DNA from: Stomorhina lunata | Taxonomy: Eukaryota > Arthropoda > Insecta > Diptera > Rhiniidae | Reading direction: 5' to 3' | Assembly (NCBI GenBank): GCA_933228675.1 | Contig: OW121744.1 | Coordinates: forward strand, 97,481,526 to 97,545,525 | DNA: 64,000 nucleotides | Shown here: positions 48,591 through 59,933 of the stretch, in pieces | How positions within the stretch are numbered: position 1 is the stretch's first letter | How the letters are laid out: each line of letters begins with the position of its first letter | Made by a program: the position numbers and the translations under genes | The notes under the pieces: model-generated | The model's database searches: none | Told to the model about the DNA's origin: nothing | Seen by the model: only the letters and a program-made list of their open reading frames with translations

Positions 48591-50551
48591 GTATGGACGT
48601 TTCGAATATAGGAAAATATGTAGAAAATATATAGAAAAATTTGTGACCAAATTCTTTCGAACCCCTAATATTTAAGTCTAAATTTAAACCCACATTTTAT
48701 TAACCCTAATAAGTTTCTTAAGAGTTTATCAATAATTATTGAAAAAAAATAAATCTTGATATGTATTGACAATTTTATCGAATGCAAGACAAGGCCATTT
48801 TATCACAGACGCTTGCGATTCAGGGAAATATTTCAAATCTGGGCCATAAAGTCACTTTAATTGAAGTCACAATTATATGATGAGATAATCACAAAAACAG
48901 CAAAAAATCCAATATTATGCAATAATTGAGATAAAATCTAATTGTTAAACTATAGTAAAACTTTTGTTTAAATTTAAATATTTTAGAAATCTTTATTTTT
49001 TAATTATAGGAAAAAATCTGAAATGAAAAAATTAATGCAAAAATTTACTTTATTGAAATTTACTTAATTGTCTTGTATTACAACAAATGTCACTCAAAAT
49101 CTTTGGAATTTATTAATAGTTCTAAATAGTTAAAGCTTTGGTACCCTACATTTTAATATCGGTAGATCTGGAAAACTACAGTCAATTTTCGAACTAAAAC
49201 TTGATTTTTTTAAATCTTTCAACATTTTTTTGTTAAATTAATAGCAAAAAAATAAATTTTGCGGGTACTAAAAATAATAAACCTATAAATTTTATAATAT
49301 AAAAGCTTTAATCTCTGATCAAAAAATAAATTTTATCTCGAAAACTTGTATCAACATTTTCAAAATTAAATAACTCTCCAAAACTAAAAGAGTTAAAGCT
49401 GAAATGCCAAAAATTCTAAACTTTCCGTATCAAACAACAAATCAAAATTTCTTTAAAACTTAAGAAGATAGAGTCAAAATATCAAAAATCGTTATATGTA
49501 GTACAAAAAGTAAGCGATAGGTCTCCCTACTAAATCTTCTACTTTTTCAAAAATTGCAATTTCATCATATTTGTTAATAAACTTAATTGTTTCTTAATAG
49601 TTTTTCCAATTGCAAAAACAAAAACACACTTTAGTAACAATTTATAACAATTTTACGAGTAAAAGTTTAACTTGTTTATTGTAATTTATAAAGAGCTTGA
49701 ACTTGCACTTGCAGAAAGTTTCAAAGAAATTAGTGTGCGAAAGCTGGAGAAAAAAAAACGCCGAGTGCATTTATACTGAAAGGGCATGATGACAGGGCTT
49801 TGCATATATGGGGCCTTTAAAAAAAGTGGAGATTCATAATAAATAAATTATTTTGGGCATATCTCGTTAACCTTTCAAAAAAAGACATACATATCTGTGG
49901 CAATATGGAAGAGTAGCTTAAGTCGATATAAGAGAGAATTGAGTTGAGGCGTTTATTGCATTATAGAAGCAAAGGCGCTTATATGTGTTTTGTCCGTTTT
50001 AAAAAATTCGGGTTTTTACCAATGTTATGTACGTTTACTTTTTGCCTTTTGAATCAATAATGCATTGATCAAAACAACTTATGTACACATATTTTCGTGT
50101 ACATATTCAAATTTTTCTTTAATCATATAACTATTTCGCTTAACTTCACTTAAGCTATATAAATGTCGACCTTGAAAAATAAAGTCATTATTTTCAAACA
50201 ACTTGTGTTTACATAAAACTACACAATATATACTTTTTATTCAAACAGAACCGCTTAAAGTTACTTAAGGTCCAGTTCAACGCAAATTTCAGTTTCGAAA
50301 AAGAGCTTAAATAGAAAAAACGTAAAATCTTCTGAATTTAGCAATATTTTTTTTAAATATTCATCCTTCCTGTATAATAAACATGTTACCAATATATTAA
50401 TTGCTAAATTTTTCGGAGAAATCAAGCAGAAGAAAAATTACACAAAATTGATGATATCTCAAAACTTTAATTTTCGCCACAGATATATTCCAGAATATGA
50501 TAACCGAAATAATTGCCAGAATTTTTAAAATTTTAATTCGGATCATTCTTG
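48591..50551. other. AT-rich intergenic stretch, no gene seen
   Basis: This is the longest repeat-poor non-coding stretch between mwh and the CRAL-TRIO gene. I find no frame, RNA gene or element end. Regulatory sequence is possible, but nothing specific can be claimed. Confidence 0.5.
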
Positions 50552-51120
50552 TTATACCCTTTAACAGCACAGGTGGAAAGGGTATATTGGGTTTGTGCTG
50601 ATGTTGGTAACGTATAGAAATATTGGTCTGAGAGCCAACTTTTAGTATACCAATCGACTCAAAATCACTTCTTGAGTTATTTTGCCGATGTCCGTCCGGC
50701 TGGCTGGCCGGTTATCCATGTAAGCTTGTTACCAATGTACAGGTCTTAAAATTAAATATATTTAAATGAAATTTGACACAGGCTCATATCCAAGAACGAT
50801 CCCTATACTTTTTGGGCAAAATCGGATTACAATTTTCCATAGGGATGCCATAGGGATGCCTTCCCGGAATAGAGGTTTTGGTCCTTAACAGCCACAAATT
50901 TAGTTGTATTGTAACATTACATTCAGCACAAATATTGCTTATGTTAACCTTAATCAGTCTAAATAATTTTGTAGGAATCAGCCCATACAATGTTATTACT
51001 AAAACTTTGTATTACTAAAACTTTGCACAGATACATATTTTGTAAATTTAAACCAACAACCAAAATTTGCTAACAATAGATCCACAATTGACCCTAGCTG
51101 CCATATCAGGCCCTTAGCCG
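50552..51120 (-). mobile_element. dispersed element, copy B (inverted fragment)
   Basis: Read on the minus strand this ends with a phrase like the 3' end of 62175-62973: GGTATACT, a run like GACGGACATCGGC, and AGCACAAACCCAATATACCC. The 5' part has drifted; a plus-oriented scrap with CTTGACCATAAGATATCC lies at about 51210. Borders other than the 50552 end are uncertain. Confidence 0.65.
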
Positions 51121-51494
51121 GAAATGCCATAAATCTACTTTAATCTTCAAATTTTGAAAAAATAACACATGATACACGTATGTATGTATGTCTCTAGAAG
51201 AGTTGATTAAGCTTGACCATAAGATATCCTAGACCATTGAATAAGTAGGGTAAATTTAGAGTTTAGGCTCTTATGGGGGCTATTGACAAATGTGAACCGA
51301 TTCTTCCAAATTATTGCTAAATTGTAAATATTATACAATGAATTCTTTTTAGAATAGGTTTTGACAACGAGAATTTTGAAGTTTTACAATAAGGAATTTC
51401 AAGAAAATTAGATAATTTTTATACCCACCATAAAAAATAATGGGGGCTATATGAGATTGCCATTCCATTTGTAACTTTCTTAATATAAGATATA

Positions 51495-51726
51495 CAGGTA
51501 TGTGATGGAAATCTATCGTTTGAAATCGATCGATTTCAGATATATTTTTTAGGCAATTTTCGGTTATTTCCCCAACAAAAAAAATGAAATTTTGGACTAT
51601 AACCCTTTTGACTCATATTTTATCTTCCATTTGTTTTGATTTTTTTGGGAAAATAACGGATAATTATCTCAAAAATATATCTGAAATCGATCGATTTGAA
51701 AACGATCGTTTTCCATCACATACCTG
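51495..51726. mobile_element. 232-bp MITE, CAGGTATGTGATGG family, copy 2
   Basis: The ends, AAATCGATCGATTT blocks and central ATTTTATCTT phrase are the same as in 8585-8824. ATA flanks both sides (51492-51494, 51727-51729; the match may extend to ATATA). The two copies differ by scattered substitutions and small indels. Confidence 0.88.
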
Positions 51727-51772
51727 ATATATTCTGAATTCTTATGAAATTCTAAGACGATGAGCGATGACA

Positions 51773-52005
<233 letters not shown>

Positions 52006-52990
52006 ATCTGTTGAAAGCACGATAGGTCTTAAGCGACCTATCTTGACAAAGATATTCTTAATTTTTTAAAAAAAATTTGGTATTGAAATTGCTCGAAATC
52101 GGTTTACATTTGACCATAGTTCCCATATAAAATCTTCTAGGCTAATCGCTTATTTGATAATAAATGATAAATTGTAACAGGTATGATGATAAAATTTGGT
52201 ATATATAAGATCTACATAAGCACAAGACATCGTACAAAATTTCATCGAAATCAGTTCACATTTAACCATAGCTCCCATACAAAACACTTACGGAAACAGC
52301 CTAAATTCCACCTAAAATACACTTAAATGCCAATAAATGATACACTTTAATAGCAATGGCCACCTTATTAAGCACAAGGAAGTATTATGTCAATGCCAGT
52401 GTGAAAAATTTTGTCGCAATTGGTCATCATTTGACCATAGCTCCCATATAAGAAATTTACGGAAACACAAAAGTACCAAAAAGATAGGGGGTTTCTGTCT
52501 GTCTGTTCGTCAAATTAAAGCGCGATAGAGCCTTAACGAACAAAGCTAGAGCAACAAAAAAAATTTTCGATATCTTGAAAAAGTTGTATTTTGAAAATGG
52601 GCGAAATCGGTCAACATTTAGTTAGAGCTTCCATATAACACCGCCCCGGGAATCACCTTAATGCTGACAGATTTAATACAATGATAATAGCTATGACGAC
52701 TTAATTTAGAACAGAGAAGTTTTATGCAAATATTGGTCTGTATATAAAATTTTATAGGAATCGGTTTATATTTGACTATAGCTTTCATATAAAAACCACT
52801 CCTGGAAACCACTAAAATGCCAAAAATGCCAGTAAGAAGCTATTAAATTATTAACTATGACAGCTATGGCCACCAAATTTTGCATTAATAAGCTTGATAT
52901 AAATACCAGCCAGGGTATACAATTTTGTGACAATCGGGCAACATTTGGCTATAGTTCTTATATGTATATATAACATCCACTTTTTGCAGT
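52006..52990. repeat. degenerate ~165-bp repeats of a dispersed element
   Basis: A phrase like CATTTGACCATAGCTCCCAT recurs near 52111, 52262, 52432, 52620, 52773 and 52946 (steps 151-188 bp). A larger unit is also visible: CTGT-repeat, then GCACGATAG / GCGCGATAG and a CTTAACGA(A/C)C-like phrase at about 52016 and again at about 52520. The whole seems to be a dispersed fly repeat duplicated in place. Confidence 0.75.
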
Positions 52991-53807
52991 CACTCAAATT
53001 ACTGTCCCAATGTTTTTAAGGTGTTTTCGAAAATGAGTGTAACAACAGAGCTGTTGGCTCAATCTCTCTGATATTTGATATAATTGTATATTGGTTGCCA
53101 ACACGAGTCCAATATACAATAATACCAAATATCGTTTGTGTGGTCGTTGTGTGTAAATCGGGATTGGTTGTACAATAATCAAAATGTGTTGATTTTTATA
53201 AGAGTATATATTGAGATTATACTGAAATTGTATTGTCCGTACGCGAAAGGAACAACTCGATTACAATAAATATTGCAAAGGTATTTACATAAGAATCAAT
53301 ATAGAGGTAAAAAAATTAGTTCAGCAAAGCAGGGGGTTACCGTGTAATTCGATTCAAAAGAAATTATTTTCGAAACACAATGCTTTAGGCATACAAATTC
53401 GAACAGTCTTATTTTCGAATAGAGATACGCAGTAACCCCCCAGATCTTTTAAAATTATTAACCACGTTCTTTGTATTGTTTTTCAAAATTCTGGTCTTTT
53501 GGAGGGCCTTGCTAATCCTTTTTTTCCCGGTTGCTAGAACATTGATTGATGTGATTAGTTGCAAACAAAAGAAATTTAGAATATTCTTTAATTTAAATTG
53601 AAGAGCATTTTTTTTTTAGAAAATCAAGTGTACTCAGATGTAAAGAAAATGAAAAAATGTCAAGTGCTTTGATAGGAATCATAAAAATTAATTAATCTTA
53701 AAATCGGCAAATAAAACAATAACTTTTTACTTGTTAATAATTTTACAAAAAAAAAAAAAAAATTTGTACAGTTGGAATAAAAATTAATTCAAAAAGAAAA
53801 ATTATTT
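52991..53807. other. spacer with two small inverted repeats, no gene
   Basis: ATTGTATATTGG and CCAATATACAAT form an 18-nt-loop hairpin near 53085-53125. A second inverted pair, GGGGGTTAC and GTAACCCCC, bounds 53332-53440. I see no coding signal. Confidence 0.55.
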
Positions 53808-55080
53808 GCACTTGATCCCAATCTATTGCATTTATTTATTAATGCAATAGACAATTTATTGATAAAAGCCAAAAAAATATTTGTGGGACAACAAATTCCT
53901 CGACGCGTTTCGGTGGTTGATTAGGCCATCATTTTCAGAAGGAGAAGCTTTTAGACAGATTTTTCTATAGAAAAAGTAAGGTTTTTCTATAGAAAAAGTA
54001 AGGCTTTTCTATAGAAAAAGTAAGGCTTTTCTATAGAAAAAGTAAGTTTTTCTATAGAAAAAGTAAGGTTTTTCTATAGAAAAAATAAGGTTTTTCTATA
54101 GAAAAAATAAGGTTTTTCTATAGAAAAAGTAAGGTTTTTCTATAGAAAAAGTAAGGTTTTTCTATAGAAAAAGTAAGGTTTTTCTATAGAAAAAGTAAGG
54201 TTTTTCTATAGAAAAAGTAAGGTTTTTCTATAGAAAAAGTAAGGTTTTTCTATAGAAAAAGTAAGGTTTTTCTATAGAAAAAGTAAGGGTTTTCTATAGA
54301 AAAAGTAAGGTTTTTCTATAGAAAAAGTAAGGTTTTTCTATAGAAAAACTAAGGTTTTTCTATAGAAAAACTAAGGTTTTTCTATAGAAAAACTAAGGTT
54401 TTTCTATAGAAAAACTAAGGTTTTTCTATAGAAAAACTAAGGTTTTTCTATAGAAAAACTAAGGTTTTTCTATAGAAAAACTAAGGTTTTTCTATAGAAA
54501 AACTAAGGTTTTTCTATAGAAAAACTAAGGTTTTTCTATAGAAAAACTAAGGTTTTTCTATAGAAAAACTAAGGTTTTTCTATAGAAAAACTAAGGTTTT
54601 TCTATAGAAAAACTAAGGTTTTTCTATAGAAAAACTAAGGTTTTTCTATAGAAAAACTAAGGTTTTTCTATAGAAAAACTAAGGTTTTTCTATAGAAAAA
54701 CTAAGGTTTTTCTATAGAAAAACTAAGGTTTTTCTATAGAAAAACTAAGCTTTTTCTATAGAAAAACTAAGCTTTTTCTATAGAAAAAGTAAGGTTTTTC
54801 TATAGAAAAAGTAAGGTTTTTCTATAGAAAAAGTAAGGTTTTTCTATAGAAAAAGTAAGGTTTTTCTATAGAAAAAGTAAGGTTTTTCTATAGAAAAAGT
54901 AAGGTTTTTCTATAGAAAAAGTAAGGTTTTTCTATAGAAAAAGTAAGGTTTTTCTATAGAAAAAGTAAGGTTTTTCTATAGAAAAAGTAAGTTTATTTAT
55001 AGAAAATAGTAAGTAAGTTAGAAACTCGTCGAGGAATTGCTTTTATTAAAAAATAAATGTAATAGATTGGGATCAAGTGC
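53808..55080. mobile_element. possible inverted-repeat element enclosing a tandem array
   Basis: GCACTTGATCCCAATCTATT and the next few bases at 53808-53834 return as the complement at 55054-55080 (26 of 27 match). A second arm, AATTCCTCGACGCGTTT (53894-53910), returns as AAACTCGTCGAGGAATT (55022-55038). Between them lies the 22-bp array P4. Two nested, collinear arm pairs are hard to get by chance and suggest a MITE-like element whose interior has expanded. I see no clear target duplication, so the outer borders are unsure. Confidence 0.7.
53959..55010. repeat. 22-bp tandem array P4 with TTTTTCTATAGAAAAA
   Basis: About 47 nearly identical units of a 16-bp palindrome TTTTTCTATAGAAAAA plus GTAAGG. 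A central block has CTAAGG instead of GTAAGG, showing segmental homogenisation. It is the most uniform of the CTATAG arrays and so probably the youngest. Confidence 0.96.
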
Positions 55081-55939
55081 GAATATTTTTTTAAATATTT
55101 ACATCGCGACAAATTTGTTATTGTTTAATTAATTTAATCATTTTTTTATAAAGTTAAAAATGTAATATCTTACCATTTATTTATAATTTATGACTTATTA
55201 ACATTATCGCCTGAATTTTATAATCGATTTCTTAAATATTTATAGGAATATTTTTAATCAGATTAAAGCCCCTTAAAAGCATTAGAAGTGACGATTATCG
55301 CTCCTATAAAAAATGGACTTTGTGATAAAATCCATTTATATGACTAAATTAAAATTTTTCAATAAAAATTGTTTAATAAAACTTAAACAATACAAGACAA
55401 TAGATAAAGACATAAATTGATTGAGATCAATAAACTATAAAATAGAAAAAATAGTGCAATTATGCACCAATAAATAGTCAAATCAAAACTCGCAGAGCTG
55501 TAAAGGAATGAGGTTTAAATAAGAAAAAATAAAGCAAAATAAGCTGAATTATGATTTATAAAACGAAATAGAAATTGGTGTTCCCGTAAAAAGCTACCCT
55601 AACCAGTCCGAAGTTACCCAAAACCCTCTTAATTGTTTTCCCGTACTTTGTTTTGGTTTAAGACTTTACTAAATTTTAATTTAATTCATATTTTCAGCAA
55701 AATTATTAAAATTCTTAACATAAATTTTTTCTTTAATAACTTGAGGAACTCAATCTTTCAAGGCTCTGCCAAATCAAAACTGATTGAATGAAATTGAAAG
55801 AAAATTAAAAAATTAAGAGAAATGTATAAAAAATATGAAAAGTAAAATTAATCTTGAAAACCAAATGTATAACAAAACCAATCAATGAAAATAGAGGTGT
55901 AAATTAAAGAAAGAAAAAAACCATAAAATATCCTATAAC
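55081..55939. other. AT-rich spacer, no gene seen
   Basis: No frame, RNA gene or repeat structure is apparent. Confidence 0.5.
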
Positions 55940-56244
55940 ACAAGATCGAGTAAGGCCGACCGTATGAGGCTCTACTTGTGTATCTATATAAATAGTTTCT
56001 TAATTTAAACAAAAGTTACCGTATAACTCAGATGGCACCTGAATTAATGGATGTATTTCAAGAAATTTTAATTAGTCCCATTGTCAAAAAAATGCCTGCC
56101 AAATTTATCTGATCTGTCAGTCAAACATAGTTAAATCTACGACACTGAGGCGATCGTATACTTTTAGACTAATCTATGCCTTACAAACATCACCCGAAAC
56201 TTATAATACCTTTTTTCCAACTAAAGAGATGTAGGGTATAAAAA
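55940..56244 (+). mobile_element. dispersed element, copy D (internally deleted)
   Basis: It starts AAGATCGAGTAAGGCCGACC, comparable to the start of 62175-62973, and ends with CTTACAAACATCAC, CGAAACTTATAATACC and AGGGTATAAA, comparable to that copy's 3' end. The middle is largely missing. Assignment rests on the two end phrases. Confidence 0.55.
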
Positions 56245-56574
56245 CACTTGTCAAATTTACTTTTTCTATATCGTGCCAACATACCTCAACAATGGCTTTG
56301 GTCTACCTCACTTTGGCCGTTTAGTGACAACAATTTAAGTGAAATATAATTAAGAGGTGCAAAGAAAAACTAAAAAAAAGAGAAAAATAGGGGATGTAAG
56401 CGAAAACAATGTAAGAAATACAACACAAATTCATTAAGCAAAGTCAATCACTTGCGGATACCCAGCAGTTCAAAATTGAGGGATGAACTCCAAAACAATT
56501 AAAGTGATGGGTGCTAAAACTTTATTAAAATCTGAATAAACTTTTGTCACATTAGACCACAATTGAATTAGATT

Positions 56575-58575
56575 TCAGTCGGACTATATTATGGTCGGAC
56601 TAGACTATAAATGGACTAGACTATAGTCGGACAATACTATAGTCGGACTGGACTATAGTCGGACTGAACTATAGTCGGACTAAACCATAGTCTTACTAGA
56701 TTATAGTCGGACTAGACTATAGTCGGACTAGACTAAAGTCGGACTAGACTATAGTCGGACCAGACTATAGTCGGACTAGACTATAGTCGGACTAGACTAT
56801 AGTCGGACTAGACTATAGTCGGACTAGACTATAGTCGGACTAGACTATAGTCGGACTATACTATATATCCGGACTGGACTCTAGTCGGACTATACTATAT
56901 TTGGACTACACTATAGTCGGACTAAACTATGTTCGGAATAGACAATAGTCGAACTAGACTATAGTCGGATTAGACTATAATCGGACTAGACTATAGTCGG
57001 ACTAGACTAAAGTCGGAATAGACTATAGTAGGACTAGACTATAGTCGCACTGGACTATAATTGGACTAGACTATAGTCGGACTAGACTATAGTAGGACTA
57101 GACTACAGTAGTATTAGACTATAGTCGAACTATAACTATAGCCGGACTGAACTATAGTCGGACTGAAGTATAGTTGGACTGGACTATAGTCGGACTAGAC
57201 TACAGTAGTATTAGACTATAGTCGAACTAGACTATAGCCGGACTGAACTATAGTCGGACTGAACTATAGTTGGACTGGACTATAGTCGGACTGGACTTTA
57301 GTCGGGCTGGCCTGTAGTCGGACTGAACTGTAGTCCGAATGGACTATAGTCGGACTGGACTATAGTCGGACTGGACTATAGTCGGACTGGACTATAATCG
57401 GACTCGACTATATTCGGACTAGACTATAGTCGGAATAGACTAAAGTCAGACTTGACTATAGTCGGTCTGGACTATAGTCGGTCTTGACTTTAGTCGAATT
57501 GGATTATAGTCTGATTTGACTATAGTCGGACTTAACTTTAGTCATACTAGACTTTAGTCGGACTGAATTGTAGTCGGACTGGACTGTAGTCGAACTGGAC
57601 TATAGTCGGACTGGACTATAGTTGAACTAGACTAAAGTCGGACTGGACTATAGTCGGACTATACTATAGTCGGACTGGACTATAGTCGGACTGGACTATA
57701 GTCGGACTGGACTATAGTCGGACTAGACTATAGCCGGACTAGACTTAAGTCAGAATTGACTCTAGTCGGACTGAACTAAAGTCGGCGTTGACTATAGTCG
57801 GACTAGACTATAGCTGGACTAGACTAAAGTCAAACTTCTCTAAAATCGGTCTTGACTATAGTTGGTCTTGATTATAGCCGGAATATAGTCATACTTGACT
57901 ATAGTCGGATTAAACTATAGTGGGATTAGACTATAGTTGGACTAGACTATTCGGATTAGACTAACTATAGTCGGACTAGACTATAGTCGGACTGGACTAT
58001 AATCGAACTAGACAATAGTCGGATTAGACTATAGTTGGACTAGACTATAGTCGGACTAGATTTTAGTTGGATTAGACTATAGTCGGACTTGACTATAGTC
58101 GGACTTGATTATAGTCGGACTTGACTATAGTCGTACTTGACTATAGTTGGACTTGACTATAGTCGGACTTGACTATAGTGGGACTTGACTATAGTTGGAC
58201 TACATATACTATAGTCGGACTACATATACTATAGTTGGACTTCACTTTAGTCGGACTTTACTATAGTCGGACTATACTTTGTTAAGACTAGACTATAGTA
58301 TAGTTGGTCAAGACTATAGTCGGACTAGACAATAGTCGGACTAGAACATAGTCGGACTCGACTATAGTCGGGCTAGACTATAGTCGGACTAGACTATAGT
58401 CGGGCTAGACTATAGTCTGAATAGACTATAGTTGGAATAGACTGTAGTCGGAATCGACTGAAGTCCGACTAGACTGAAGTCGGACTAGACTGTAGTCGGA
58501 TTAGACTGTAGTCGGACTAGATTATAGTCGGAATAGACTATAGTCGGACCATACTTCAGTCGTAACTAGTTATAG
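56575..58575. repeat. 16-bp tandem array (GACTATAGTCGGACTA)
   Basis: About 125 diverged copies, each containing the perfect 10-bp palindrome GACTATAGTC. Many variants (GGACTGGACT, GGACTTGACT, GGATTAGACT) occur in local patches. It ends about 25 bp before the putative first exon of the CRAL-TRIO gene. Confidence 0.95.
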
Positions 58576-58599
58576 TTCATCAGGTCACACATATTATTT

Positions 58600-58757
58600 T
58601 GAACTACTGGGTATCGACAGAGCAGTGGAAGCCCCCAACAGCAGCAAGAAAAACGTTAGCTTCAGCAACAATAGTAGCAGTCGCTGTCAAAAAACAAGAC
58701 GTTTTTAATAAAACTTCACTTCCAATCGAACTGCAGTTGTTTGGCAGCATTCAAACG
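58600..58757 (+). other. candidate 5' UTR exon of the CRAL-TRIO gene
   Basis: This is a GC-richer island in AT-rich surroundings, with CAGCAGCAAG and CAGCAACAATAG phrases common in fly leaders. It is followed by a usable donor GTAAAT at about 58758. The next coding exon begins with an acceptor (CAG at 59931-59933), so an upstream leader exon must exist somewhere. No transcript evidence is available, and the position is a guess supported by composition. Confidence 0.35.
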
Positions 58758-59933
58758 GTAAATAACTTGATCGGCTATCGCTAAACAAATCCACCTAAAA
58801 AAAGCCTCTACAGATAAAAAGTGGATTTAGGTTTATCTTATCTATATCTGAAAGTTACCGGTAAACATTCATAATTTTATAACAATAGTAATTAATACGA
58901 AATTAAAGAAAATAATAATAATAATTTAACTGACAACTAAAAGTTGAAAAAACTTTTAGACACGCTCTCTATCTGGAAAGAAAATACAAATTCGTTGTTG
59001 AGATACTCTGATAAAAAATAAGAAATTTGAAAAAGTTGTATTTCAAAATGAATAATTTTAATTAGTTTGTAATGATAAAAAAAAATAGTAATTACGAAAA
59101 AAATAGTTATTACAAAAACAAGTGATGAATTCATCTTCAACTTGAGGTTATAAAAGTAAACTCAAAAAATAATGTTGGTAAAATCAAATAGAAAAAAAAA
59201 AATGAATTATTAAATGTTTTACTATTAACAGTGTTTTTTCGGAGGTGATGAACTTTGACGGTCTCCCAAAGAAGTTTCTGTAAGTCTAGAGATCAAAGTT
59301 TTCGTGGACCAATCCAATAACATTTTATCTCCGTTTATGTGTAATTTCAATAAAATATGTGCATTATTTTACAAGATATCGAATTTTATACAAAAACTTT
59401 GAAAACTAATATTTAATGATTTTAAAAGATTTCTACAAGAAACCTTTAAAAATCATTAAGAACTAATTAAATTCTAAAAGTGCTATGGGTAGAGGTCCGG
59501 TAGAGATATGAAGAAAAGAAAGATGACACTTATAAGTGACAAACTGGCCTTTTACCGACCTTTCTTTCAAAATTCGAAGCTTGTATAAAAATTTTTCAAT
59601 AAGTTTTATATTTTGTGAACAAATTTTTAATGATAAAAGTGTGTAAAAGATTCGGTGTAGTCAATATTAAAACCAACCTAAAACTAAAAGTGTTCTACAA
59701 AAAAATCTACGCATTATTGTGGTTCTAAATTAACAACCATTAATCCTCTTACAAACCAGAAATCGACACTAAACTGACAATTAAGGGCTTTAAAGTAAAA
59801 TTTTAATTGGATTAGAGACAAATAACAAACCAAATGTAAATCTCTAATGGAAAGAAAAAAAACTTATAATAAAAACAATTAGTAAATAATGACAATGGAA
59901 TTATTTACTTAATTGTTTACACTTTACTTGCAG

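Noticed and set aside
58599..58784. 61-residue frame upstream of the CRAL-TRIO gene
   Set aside because: More plausibly leader-exon sequence than a protein; no domain, and it runs past a likely donor site.
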